Part shown: positions 1 to 6,118 of the stretch, piece after piece
How the letters are laid out: every line of letters starts with the position of its first letter
Numbering within the stretch: the first letter of the stretch is position 1
Origin: DATFFO01 sp035250025
GTDB lineage: Bacteria; Actinomycetota; Acidimicrobiia; Spongiisociales; ZC4RG35
Assembly (NCBI GenBank): GCA_035250025.1
Contig: DATFFO010000238.1
Coordinates: 1 to 9,792, forward strand
Reading direction: 5' to 3'
DNA: 9,792 nt
The notes under the pieces: model-generated
What the model saw: the letters and a program-made list of their open reading frames with translations, nothing else
Told to the model about the DNA's origin: nothing
Database searches by the model: none
Program-made: the position numbers and the translations under genes

Positions 1-133
1 TCTCGACCGGATCATCGACGAGTCCTACGACCCGCCGGTGTCGGTGGGAGTTCGTCTGGTGAGCGTCATCAGCGACAACATCCAGCACGGGGGCCAGGCC
101 CGCTACGTACGCGGGATGCTCGAGCGGCGCTGA
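1..133 (+). CDS. DinB/DUF664-family protein, C-terminal fragment
   Basis: Reading from base 2, an open frame of 43 codons ends at TGA (131-133); the 5' part lies outside the window. The residues near the end read IQHGGQARYVRG, which matches the last helix of DinB-like four-helix-bundle proteins, where the pattern H-x-GQ-x-x-Y-x-RG carries the third metal-binding histidine. Family members in actinobacteria include putative thiol-dependent S-transferases and stress proteins, many of unknown substrate. The assignment rests on this short tail only, so the family is likely but the function is open. The gene converges on the amidotransferase gene, with 88 bp between the two stop codons. Confidence 0.6.
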   Translation, partial: LDRIIDESYDPPVSVGVRLVSVISDNIQHGGQARYVRGMLERR

Positions 134-221
134 CGACTCGCCGGTGGTTGAGTGTGCGTCGGACGACACTGGTTGTCGGCGCATGCACGGTCAACGGAGG
201 CCCGTGGGCCGCGCTCCACAG

Positions 222-917
222 TCACATTCGAAGGAACCGCACCATGGCGTCGGCGAGCAGTCCCGGCTCGACGGGGTCACCCAAGCTGGCCAGGGCGGCG
301 TCGACGACCTCGGCCGGGATGACCGTGCCCCTGCGGGCGTGGAGGAGGGCGGCGGCGTACTCCTTGGTGAACTCCGGGTGGCCCTGGATTCCCACGATGC
401 GATCGCCGACCGCCATCAGCGAGACCGGGCAGTGCTGGTTGCCACCGAGGACGACGGCGTCGGCCGGAAGGTCGGTGACCTGGTCGCCGTGGCTATTGAG
501 GACGCGGTATCGATCGGCTCCCAACCAGTCGGGGCCATCGTCGACGACTACCTCCTTGACGCCGACACCCCAACCCGCCGCCGCCCGCTCCACCTTCCCG
601 CCCAGGGCGTGGGCGATCATCTGATGGCCGAAGCACACGCCGATGTAGCGCCGGTCGGCGGCCGCGACGGCGCGTACGAAATCGGCCAGGGCGGCGATCC
701 ACGGCTGGTCGTCGTAGACGCTGTGGCGGGAACCGGTCGTGATCCAGGCGTCGCACTCGAGGGGCGAGGCGGGGAACTCGCCGGCCGTCAGGTCGTAGCC
801 GACCAGCTCCAGATCGGGATAGGGCTCGAACAGCCGGGCGAACATCGCCGGGTAATCGCCTGAGATCCCCACGAACTCGGGAGACACGTGGTCACAGATG
901 AGCAGGCCCAGACGCAC
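222..917 (-). CDS. Class I glutamine amidotransferase-like protein
   Basis: The 231-residue protein has the complete class I GATase signature: nucleophile elbow GVCFGHQ with Cys95, and the His180/Glu182 pair in GIQGHPEFT. It starts with the typical strand MRLGLLICD, and ITTGSRHSVYDD (59-70) matches the glycine-rich oxyanion-side loop of stand-alone GMP-synthase-like amidotransferases. Such proteins hydrolyse glutamine or a gamma-glutamyl compound in the cytoplasm; the acceptor cannot be told here because no synthetase domain is fused or adjacent. Length is usual for the stand-alone family. The start is GTG (915-917) without a Shine-Dalgarno but with TAGCCT six bases upstream, suggesting leaderless translation. 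It is the last gene of the - strand group, 9 bp after the small ORF. The catalytic class is well supported, the substrate unknown. Confidence 0.88.
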   Translation of the reverse strand: MRLGLLICDHVSPEFVGISGDYPAMFARLFEPYPDLELVGYDLTAGEFPASPLECDAWITTGSRHSVYDDQPWIAALADFVRAVAAADRRYIGVCFGHQMIAHALGGKVERAAAGWGVGVKEVVVDDGPDWLGADRYRVLNSHGDQVTDLPADAVVLGGNQHCPVSLMAVGDRIVGIQGHPEFTKEYAAALLHARRGTVIPAEVVDAALASLGDPVEPGLLADAMVRFLRM

Positions 918-923
918 GGTTCC

Positions 924-929
924 AGGCTA
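924..929 (-). promoter_or_regulatory. Putative -10 element (TAGCCT) for leaderless start of the amidotransferase
   Basis: TAGCCT fits TANNNT and ends exactly 6 bases before the GTG at 917, the spacing seen for leaderless genes in actinobacteria. It overlaps the TAG stop of the small ORF upstream. No convincing -35 is visible. Co-transcription from upstream is the alternative. Confidence 0.35.
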
Positions 930-1076
930 GAGCGAACTGGGGCGACGCTCCCGCTCGGGTCGGTCGATGCCCAGCGGATACCACAGGCGGCTGATCAGAT
1001 CCGCCGGGTTGACCGACCCTCTCGGCCGTGAAACCCGGATGTCGCTGCGGACGGGTGGCCTTCTCTTGGACTTCAT
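927..1076 (-). CDS. Small basic protein of 49 residues, unknown function
   Basis: An ATG at 1074-1076 opens 49 codons ending at TAG (927-929). The case for a real gene is the ribosome binding site GAGGAGGA (1084-1091), separated by 7 bases from the ATG and the strongest in the window, together with its fit into the 211-bp gap between the DUF5671 gene (52 bp upstream) and the amidotransferase (9 bp downstream). The protein begins MKSKRRPPVRSD, is rich in Arg and Pro, has no membrane segment or cysteine, and has one more ordered-looking stretch, NPADLISRLWYPLGID (23-38). I do not recognise a family. A disordered basic N-terminus could bind nucleic acid or a partner, but that is a guess. Alternatively the frame is a short leader controlling the downstream gene. 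Confidence 0.55.
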   Translation of the reverse strand: MKSKRRPPVRSDIRVSRPRGSVNPADLISRLWYPLGIDRPERERRPSSL

Positions 1077-1083
1077 CGTGGGG

Positions 1084-1108
1084 TCCTCCTCGAGTGAGGA
1101 GAGGAGGA
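1084..1108 (-). promoter_or_regulatory. Shine-Dalgarno-masking hairpin ahead of the small ORF
   Basis: In the - strand transcript, TCCTCCTC (1108-1101) is an exact 8-base complement of the Shine-Dalgarno GAGGAGGA (1091-1084), with a 9-base loop between them. A shorter alternative, CTCCTC/GAGGAG with a 4-base loop, uses the same Shine-Dalgarno. Folding would hide the ribosome binding site of the 49-residue ORF. There is no U-tract after the stem, so it is not a convincing terminator. Simple purine/pyrimidine composition makes chance pairing more likely than the base count suggests. Confidence 0.4.
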
Positions 1109-1128
1109 GACCGGCGCCCCTGATACGT

Positions 1129-2847
1129 CTAGTCGCGATCGATGCCGATGACCTGGAGGCCGCCCGGGCCCGAGATGACCGTCACGGCCTTGGACTCACT
1201 GGCGCCGACCGCCTCCACCAGCTCGGCCAGGTCCCACGGCCTCGCCACACCGTCGGTACGCGGCCACAACTCCACCCGGGACCGTGTCGCCCGGGCGAGA
1301 GAACGGGCCATTTCGTCGTCGGCGTCGCCGATGAGAAGGATGTGGCGGGGGCCGAGCCGGTCCTGGGCCGGAACCGCCTCCCGATCCTGTCCGTACACGG
1401 CCCAGTGGTAGGCGGCTATGGCTCCGGTCGTCACGAGCAACGCCAGGGCGAATCGCATGCTGCGCCAGGTCTCGGATCCGAACCGGCCCTCGAGCAGGTC
1501 CTCGATCAACACGAAGACCCCCACCAGCAGCGCGATCACGGCCACGACCCCGCCTACCCCGAAGAGGAGGAGGAGATAGATGCGCCGCGTCGTCGATCCC
1601 GCCTCCTCAGGCGGATCGGCGGCAACCGCTCTCTGGATCCTGGTCCAGAAGACCCACCACAGCGGGGCGCCGACGGCGAGGAGGGTTATGGCCGCCAACA
1701 GGGTGTTGATGGCGCTGGCCGAGCCCACCTCTATCGCCCCCGACCCGGTGAGCGCCTCGACGACCGCCACCAGAACCGTCGCCATACCCCCGGCGGCCGA
1801 GAGGAGGCCGATGGCCGCCATGAGGTACTCGTATATGCGCCGGACCTCGGTCCGCTCCTCGCTTTCGGCGCTCTCCAGGACCTGGCGGTGGTACCACCAC
1901 ACCAGGAAACCCACCACCACCGCCGAGACCGCGGTGGGCGCAGCCGAGAAGTGGCGGGCGGCATCGAAGCGCAGGGAATCGCCCAGGAACCAGACGAGGA
2001 CGTCGTGGAGCACGGTGGCGCCGGCGGCGACGGCAGTGACGAGGCCGCCGCCCACCCCGATCGGCAGCACGTACCCGAACCAGAATGGCGTCGGCCGCTC
2101 CCGGGCGAAGGTCCACGACCAGTACAGGGCCCACACGAGGGCCCCGGTGGCCAGGGCTGCCCCTGCCCGGGCCAGGTCTCGACCCGATCCCACGACGAGG
2201 CCGTCACCGGCCCCCACCAGGGTCTCGATAGCGGTACCGAGGAGGGCGATGAGCCCGCTCACCGCCGTGCCCAGGCCGATCGCCGAGCCGAGGGCGAGAT
2301 GGATCTGGGCCGGAGTCTGCGAAGCGAGGGGCCTGGCCACAAGCCAGTGGGCGAGCCACAGCCCGCCCCAGACGATCAGCCGGGCGGTGGCGGTGGCGTC
2401 GTACCTGTCGGCCCGGAACGCCCACTCCAGGATGTCGTAGAGGGCGAACATCGCCACGGTGAGGGCGGGCAGAGGTGCGATGACGGAGTACAGCGCCCAA
2501 CCCAGCGACCATCTCTCGTCGGCATCCTCGAGGATGCGGCGGCGCGACCACACCGCCAGCGCCAGATAGAGCGGTATCCCGATCACGGAGAAGGTGATCG
2601 CCCTGGCAAGGGCCGGATCGTCCTCGCTCACCAGGCCGGGGCCTTCCAGCAGCCGGCCGAGGAGGGAGGAGAGGCCAATCCCCACGATGATCAGCAGGCC
2701 GAAGAGCAGGAAGTACTGGAAGAAGCGGCGGACCCCGCTCCCATCGTCGGGGCCGCCTCCTCCCCGCCCGACGAGATGACGAGCGCCCTGGACAACGAGG
2801 GCAACCAGGCCGAGGACGACGACCAGACCGACCAGAATCAGAAACAT
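1129..2847 (-). CDS. Polytopic membrane protein with six DUF5671-like two-helix units and a soluble C-terminal domain
   Basis: The 572-residue protein has an N-terminal TM helix (about 1-20), then six consecutive units of about 65-75 residues (39-106, 111-175, 180-250, 251-322, 334-407, 418-487). Each unit is a long hydrophobic helix ending in an acidic/Leu/Gly turn such as LLEG, IETLVG or EDLLEG, a variable linker, and a second helix with Trp/His/Tyr near its end (HWLVAR, WWYHRQ, YHWAVYG). The opening motif VRRFFQYFLLFGLL resembles DUF5671, a domain of unknown function. The total is about 13 TM helices. Residues 499-572 look like a small alpha/beta domain (HILLIGD, then helix, VELWPR, helix, AVTVIS). 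The ATG lies 3 bp after the upstream stop, so translation is probably coupled; GGGGAT is a weak Shine-Dalgarno. Role unknown; being multi-repeat and conserved in pattern, it may be a channel, transporter or sensor. Confidence 0.82.
   Translation of the reverse strand: MFLILVGLVVVLGLVALVVQGARHLVGRGGGGPDDGSGVRRFFQYFLLFGLLIIVGIGLSSLLGRLLEGPGLVSEDDPALARAITFSVIGIPLYLALAVWSRRRILEDADERWSLGWALYSVIAPLPALTVAMFALYDILEWAFRADRYDATATARLIVWGGLWLAHWLVARPLASQTPAQIHLALGSAIGLGTAVSGLIALLGTAIETLVGAGDGLVVGSGRDLARAGAALATGALVWALYWSWTFARERPTPFWFGYVLPIGVGGGLVTAVAAGATVLHDVLVWFLGDSLRFDAARHFSAAPTAVSAVVVGFLVWWYHRQVLESAESEERTEVRRIYEYLMAAIGLLSAAGGMATVLVAVVEALTGSGAIEVGSASAINTLLAAITLLAVGAPLWWVFWTRIQRAVAADPPEEAGSTTRRIYLLLLFGVGGVVAVIALLVGVFVLIEDLLEGRFGSETWRSMRFALALLVTTGAIAAYHWAVYGQDREAVPAQDRLGPRHILLIGDADDEMARSLARATRSRVELWPRTDGVARPWDLAELVEAVGASESKAVTVISGPGGLQVIGIDRD
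1387..2733 (-). repeat. Six diverged two-helix repeats inside the DUF5671-like gene
   Basis: This span encodes residues 39-487, where the two-helix unit recurs six times. The repeats show at protein level only, by helix length, the glutamate or aspartate near the end of helix A (units 2, 3, 4, 5 and 6) and the aromatic cluster before a basic residue at the end of helix B. Nucleotide identity between units is not apparent, so the duplications are old. Confidence 0.6.
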
Positions 2848-2850
2848 CGC

Positions 2851-3294
2851 CTATCCCCGATCGCAGAAGTAGAGCGGCCAGGGCTCACCGACGATCAGCC
2901 ACGAACCATCCTCGTCGGCCAGGCTGAAGGTCTCCTCGTGTGAGAACTCCGAACCTTCGAACGGGCCGGACCCGCTCGATTCGGTGATCTCAACCGTCAC
3001 GGTGGCGTCGTCGCCGTCTTCGTCGGACTCGACCAGCAAGATGCGCGCCGAATCCGTCACGAAGGCGTTGGCGATGTCGGTTGCGTCGCACCCGGTGGAG
3101 GGAGACAGGAGGGCGGCGGCGGACTCGTCGTCACCCTCGAGGACTGCCCGGAGGAAGGCCTGGACCACCCCGTCCGGGGTGTCGAGATCGAGCGTAGGGG
3201 GCTCACGCCTGGCGGCCACGACGGCGGCCACGATCGCCAGCAGCACCGTGGCGGCCACGACGAACCCCAGCACGCGGTTGGGTCGAGAGATCAC
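2851..3294 (-). CDS. Membrane-anchored extracytoplasmic protein with NTF2/DUF4878-like domain
   Basis: The 147-residue protein has a short basic N-terminus, one TM helix (about 8-28) and an outside domain. That domain begins TPDGVVQAFLRAVLEGDDESAAALLS (39-64), the helix pattern typical of NTF2-like/DUF4878-type proteins, followed by acidic strands and the end motif WLIVGEPWPLYFC. Cys69 and Cys144 are the only cysteines and could form a disulfide outside the cell. No catalytic residues stand out; such domains often bind a ligand or a partner. It is the first gene of the - strand operon, 3 bp before the DUF5671 gene, so the two products probably work together in the membrane. The GTG start is preceded by GGAG at short spacing and by GATACT six bases upstream, so the mRNA may be leaderless. 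Confidence 0.72.
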   Translation of the reverse strand: MISRPNRVLGFVVAATVLLAIVAAVVAARREPPTLDLDTPDGVVQAFLRAVLEGDDESAAALLSPSTGCDATDIANAFVTDSARILLVESDEDGDDATVTVEITESSGSGPFEGSEFSHEETFSLADEDGSWLIVGEPWPLYFCDRG

Positions 3295-3300
3295 TGCTCC

Positions 3301-3306
3301 AGTATC
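3301..3306 (-). promoter_or_regulatory. Putative -10 element (GATACT) of the - strand operon
   Basis: GATACT matches the -10 consensus at the key second A and last T and ends 6 bases before the GTG at 3294. A weak TTCCGT lies 17 bases further upstream (3329-3324). The six bases between include GGAG, which could instead serve as a closely spaced Shine-Dalgarno. Confidence 0.35.
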
Positions 3307-3388
3307 GCCGTCGCCCCGAGGGGACGGAAGGACCTCCGAAATATCCCTGGTCCGGATGGTGGGGTCAACCCGCAGCCGAGGTCGGGCT

Positions 3389-3410
3389 GGCTACCGCAGT
3401 CGGAGTAGCC
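3389..3410. promoter_or_regulatory. Inverted repeat GGCTAC-N10-GTAGCC, candidate operator
   Basis: Perfect 6-bp half-sites face each other across 10 bases in the 171-bp region between two divergent genes. The centre lies about 66 bp before the ATG at 3466 and about 105 bp before the GTG at 3294, a suitable place for a dimeric regulator. The NarL-type response regulator encoded at 5416-6084 is an obvious candidate, but nothing in the sequence links them directly. A shorter pairing CAGCC/GGCTG (3373-3389) overlaps its left edge. Confidence 0.33.
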
Positions 3411-3452
3411 GCCAATCCACCTGGGGAGGACGACGAAGGGGCCCGCCGCCCG

Positions 3453-3458
3453 TAGGTT
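3453..3458 (+). promoter_or_regulatory. Putative -10 element (TAGGTT) for leaderless start at 3466
   Basis: TAGGTT fits TANNNT and ends 7 bases before the ATG, which lacks a Shine-Dalgarno. This would place the transcript start at or next to the first codon. No clear -35 is seen at the usual distance. Confidence 0.4.
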
Positions 3459-3465
3459 CCTGGAC

Positions 3466-3858
3466 ATGACGAACACCATCCAACGAACCGGTAGGAGTGG
3501 CGCACTGACGGCGACACGGGTCATTTCGGCGTTGATAGCCGGACTGATCCTGGTCCAGGGAGCGTCGGCCGGCTCCTATTTGACGGGCTTGGCCGGCGCC
3601 CTCGACCTCCATCGCCAGGTGGGAACCCAACTCCTCACTATCCTGGCGCTGGTCACGATCGTGACCGCCGCCTTCGGCGCCCGCCGCCTGGTGTGGCCCC
3701 TACCAGTTGCCATAGTCGGCTTCCTGGGAATCGGGATGCAGATCGGCATGGGGTTCGCCGACCAGCTCGGGATCCACCTTCCCCTCGGCATCGCCCTGTT
3801 CGGGGCCTATATGGCGATGGCACTACTCGTCAAGAACACGTCAAAGGAGACAGCATGA
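3466..3858 (+). CDS. Four-helix membrane protein, DUF6220-like, possible haem binder
   Basis: The 130-residue protein has four TM helices (about 15-35, 51-70, 76-96, 101-122). LDLHRQVG with His49 comes just before helix 2 and GIHLPLGIALFG with His104 begins helix 4. This is the layout of DUF6220-like four-helix proteins, where a histidine pair at equivalent places suggests a b-type haem or metal site; haem binding is inferred, not shown. It overlaps the cupredoxin lipoprotein gene by ATGA, so the two are translated together, and it is followed by a sensor kinase/regulator pair. A role as the membrane electron-transfer or metal-handling partner of the copper protein would fit. Both the family name and the haem idea are recalled from pattern only. 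Confidence 0.65.
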   Translation: MTNTIQRTGRSGALTATRVISALIAGLILVQGASAGSYLTGLAGALDLHRQVGTQLLTILALVTIVTAAFGARRLVWPLPVAIVGFLGIGMQIGMGFADQLGIHLPLGIALFGAYMAMALLVKNTSKETA

Positions 3859-4223
3859 AACGCCTCACGATCATCCTGACCGCCCTGGCTCTGACCCTGG
3901 CTGCCTGCGCCGGCGATGGTGCGGGTAACAAGCAGGGCAGCTCGGAGACACCCGGGACACCCGTCGCCGACCCGGTGATAACCATCGAGGACATGAAGTT
4001 CGTCAACGGCACGGTCACCATCGAGGCGGGCACAACCGTCACATGGGAATGGAACGATGGCTCGATGGAGCACAACGTCGTCTTCGAGGAGTTCGAGAGC
4101 CCCCTCCAGGCCGAGGGCACGTTCACTCACACATTCGAAGAACCCGGCACCTTCGACTACCACTGCCAGCCGCACCCGTTCATGACGGGGACGATCTTCG
4201 TAGTGGAGCCGGGAGAGGCCTGA
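3855..4223 (+). CDS. Plastocyanin-like (cupredoxin) lipoprotein
   Basis: The 122-residue protein begins MKRLTIILTALALTLAAC, a lipoprotein signal peptide with lipobox LAAC and Cys18 as the lipidated residue. After a Gly/Ser/Pro linker (19-40) comes a single cupredoxin domain with all four type 1 copper ligands: His73 in EHNVVF and Cys104, His107 and Met110 in YHCQPHPFMTG. Such proteins carry one electron through a mononuclear copper site on the outer face of the membrane. I chose the ATG at 3855 because it has the Shine-Dalgarno AAAGGAG, overlaps the upstream stop as ATGA and gives a clean signal peptide; an in-frame ATG at 3693 would lie inside the upstream gene. The redox partner is unknown; the adjacent four-helix protein is the first candidate. 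Confidence 0.93.
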   Translation: MKRLTIILTALALTLAACAGDGAGNKQGSSETPGTPVADPVITIEDMKFVNGTVTIEAGTTVTWEWNDGSMEHNVVFEEFESPLQAEGTFTHTFEEPGTFDYHCQPHPFMTGTIFVVEPGEA

Positions 4224-4243
4224 GGCCCGCGCCAGTCGAGATA

Positions 4244-4249
4244 TAGGGT
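4244..4249 (+). promoter_or_regulatory. Putative -10 element (TAGGGT) for the kinase gene
   Basis: TAGGGT, within TATAGGGT, ends exactly 6 bases before the GTG at 4256, and there is no Shine-Dalgarno for that GTG. This suggests a leaderless promoter in the 32-bp gap after the cupredoxin gene. Read-through from the cupredoxin gene is also possible. Confidence 0.4.
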
Positions 4250-4255
4250 GACATC

Positions 4256-5419
4256 GTGTCCGAACACACCATTGGTCATGGACAGTTCGTGACTGATCGG
4301 GAGCGGCGTCCGCAGCCGCTCCCGACCCGCGCCCGGCTGCTCGACCTGGCGGTGGCAGCGGGGGTGGCGGCCGTCATGTGCCTTCGGGCCGCCACCCCCT
4401 TCGAGACGGAGGCCCGGCCCCCCGACTGGCGGGCGTACGGGCTCATGATCCTCATCGGGGCATTGATGCTGGCGAGGCGGCGGTACCCGATGGGGATCCT
4501 GTACGCCAGCCTGGTGATCCTCTTCGTCTACTACTCCCTCGGCTTCGGCGCCGTCGGTGCGCTGTGGCCTCTCTCTCCGGCGCTGTTCAACGCCGCCCTC
4601 CTGGGCAGGTGGCGCGACGCCGCCATCGTCGCCGGCTGTGTCCTGGCGGGAGCAGTGGCCTTTCGCCTCCTCATCGAGACCGAGGCCTCTCCCCTGGCCA
4701 CCATTTCCGACTCGTTCAGCGATCTGTTCCTGGGAGCGGCGGTGATCCTGGCCAGCGCCATGATCCGCAACCATGACCAGCTCGAGTCCGAGGTGCGAGC
4801 CCGCGAGAAGGCGGTGGCGGCCGAGCGCGACGCCGATGCCCGCCGCCGCCTCATCGAGCAGCGACTCGACATCGCCCGGGACGTCCACGACATCGTCGCC
4901 CACTCCCTCTCTGGCATCGGCGTCCAGGCTCGTCTGGCCCAGGAGCTCGTGGATCCGGAGGCGGTGGACGCTCGCCGCTCGATCCGGGCGATCATCGCCA
5001 CCACCAGCGAGGCAATGACCCAGCTCCGCCAGACGGTCGGCACCCTGCGCACCGCCCCCGCCGCCCGGCCCACTCTCGCTGACGTCGTAGCCGGGGTGAC
5101 CGCCGTGGATGTCCGCTTGATCAGGAACGGGCCGCCCCGACCCCCCGACGACCCCGTCGAGCAGGCGGTCCTGGCAATAGCCCGCGAGGCCCTGACCAAC
5201 GTGGTGCGACATTCCGGCGCCAGCGAGGCGGTGGTCACCGTGACCGAGGGCGACGGAGGCGTCACCCTGGAAGTGACCGACAACGGACGGGGCGGGGACT
5301 ACGTGGAGGGCAACGGCATTGTGGGCATGCGCGAGCGGGCCATGTCGGCCGGCGGCCGGCTACGCGTAGAACCGGGGCCCGAGAGGGGCTTCCACGTCGT
5401 CGCCGAACTGCCCACGTGA
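4256..5419 (+). CDS. NarL-family sensor histidine kinase
   Basis: The 387-residue protein has a membrane region of five or six helices (about residues 27-172) with little outside them, then a coiled-coil linker (about 173-200). The HisKA_3 dimerisation domain follows, with phospho-acceptor His211 in IARDVHDIVAHSL, and a HATPase_c domain with the N-box EALTNVVRHS (Asn315) and the G1 box DNGRGG (Asp342). These are the hallmarks of kinases that pair with LuxR/NarL-type regulators. With no large sensor domain, the signal is probably sensed in the membrane or received from a partner such as the upstream four-helix or cupredoxin protein. The stop overlaps the regulator's GTG as GTGA, so the two are translationally coupled. 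The specific stimulus cannot be read from the sequence. Confidence 0.95.
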   Translation: MSEHTIGHGQFVTDRERRPQPLPTRARLLDLAVAAGVAAVMCLRAATPFETEARPPDWRAYGLMILIGALMLARRRYPMGILYASLVILFVYYSLGFGAVGALWPLSPALFNAALLGRWRDAAIVAGCVLAGAVAFRLLIETEASPLATISDSFSDLFLGAAVILASAMIRNHDQLESEVRAREKAVAAERDADARRRLIEQRLDIARDVHDIVAHSLSGIGVQARLAQELVDPEAVDARRSIRAIIATTSEAMTQLRQTVGTLRTAPAARPTLADVVAGVTAVDVRLIRNGPPRPPDDPVEQAVLAIAREALTNVVRHSGASEAVVTVTEGDGGVTLEVTDNGRGGDYVEGNGIVGMRERAMSAGGRLRVEPGPERGFHVVAELPT

Positions 5420-6084
5420 GCGTCAGGGTCCTCATCGCCGACGACCAGACCCTCGTCCGGGCCGGGTTCTCGCATCTCCTGCGCCTCACCGACGGCATCG
5501 AGGTCGTCGGTGAGGCGGGCGACGGGAGCGAGGCGGTGGCCATGGCCAAGGAGCTGCGCCCCGATGTCGTGCTCATGGACATCCGCATGCCGATCATGGA
5601 CGGGATCGAAGCGACCCGCCGCATCGTCGCCGATCCGCGGCTGGGCGACACCCGCGTCCTGATCCTCACCACCTTCGACGCCGACGAGTTCGTGTTCGAG
5701 GCACTCCGGGTCGGCGCCTCCGGTTTTCTGCTCAAGGATGTCGAGCCGGACGACCTGCGCCGCGCCGTGAATGTGGTCGCCGCCGGCAACGCTCTCCTCG
5801 CGCCGGCCGTCACGAGGAGGCTGCTCGAGACCTTCTCGGACAACCTGGTGTTCGGCCGGCTGGAGATCCTCGACGATCTCACCGACCGCGAGCGGGAGGT
5901 GCTGGCGATGGTGGCCACCGGCAAGTCCAACGACGAGATCGCCGACGACCTGTTCCTGAGCCCGACGACGGTGAAGACCCACGTCAACCGCACCATGTCG
6001 AAGCTGGGCGTGCACGACAGGGCGGGGCTGGTGATCGCCGCCTACGAGAGCGGGCTCGTCCGGCCGGGCGAGCAGGAGGGGTAG
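5416..6084 (+). CDS. NarL/LuxR-family response regulator
   Basis: The 222-residue protein has a receiver domain (1-118) with acidic pair Asp9-Asp10, phospho-acceptor Asp55 in VVLMDIRMP, switch Thr85/Thr86 in LILTTFD and Lys107 in FLLKD. A linker leads to a LuxR-type helix-turn-helix (about 152-212) that begins LTDREREVLAMVATGKSNDEIA and has the recognition region SPTTVKTHVNRTMSKLG. All the residues needed for phosphorylation and DNA binding are present. It is the partner of the kinase, whose stop codon overlaps its GTG start. Members bind short inverted repeats as dimers; the GGCTAC-N10-GTAGCC dyad upstream of 3466 is one candidate site, and the promoter at 6082-6112 lies directly after the gene. 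Confidence 0.96.
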   Translation: MSVRVLIADDQTLVRAGFSHLLRLTDGIEVVGEAGDGSEAVAMAKELRPDVVLMDIRMPIMDGIEATRRIVADPRLGDTRVLILTTFDADEFVFEALRVGASGFLLKDVEPDDLRRAVNVVAAGNALLAPAVTRRLLETFSDNLVFGRLEILDDLTDREREVLAMVATGKSNDEIADDLFLSPTTVKTHVNRTMSKLGVHDRAGLVIAAYESGLVRPGEQEG

Positions 6085-6112
6085 ACAAGGTCCCGGGCCC
6101 ATCGACCAAGAT
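6082..6112 (+). promoter_or_regulatory. Putative promoter TAGACA-N19-CAAGAT ahead of the O-antigen ligase-like gene
   Basis: TAGACA (6082-6087) differs from TTGACA at one base and overlaps the TAG stop of the response regulator. CAAGAT (6107-6112) is a weak -10 that ends 6 bases before the ATG at 6119, which has no Shine-Dalgarno. The 19-base spacer is long. Confidence 0.3.
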
Positions 6113-6118
6113 GGCGCC

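Noticed and set aside
164..178. Small hairpin CGACA/TGTCG between the convergent DinB-like and amidotransferase genes, considered as a terminator
   Set aside because: The stem is only 5 bp and no U-tract follows on either strand. A second pairing, GGCC/GGCC near 199-210, is equally weak.
144..863. A 239-codon open frame on the + strand
   Set aside because: It is antisense to the amidotransferase, which has a full catalytic triad. The + strand translation shows no recognisable motif.
967..2943. A 658-codon open frame on the + strand
   Set aside because: It lies antisense to the DUF5671-like gene. Its translation is full of low-complexity His/Arg/Gly/Pro/Glu runs typical of the antisense of GC-rich coding DNA, and the - strand frame has coherent TM helices.
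3693..3854. N-terminal extension of the cupredoxin gene upstream of 3855
   Set aside because: The extension runs inside the four-helix gene in another frame and would bury the lipoprotein signal peptide, which begins cleanly at 3855.
4157..5212. A 351-codon open frame on the - strand
   Set aside because: It covers the histidine kinase gene in antisense and is rich in Gly/His/Arg without domains.
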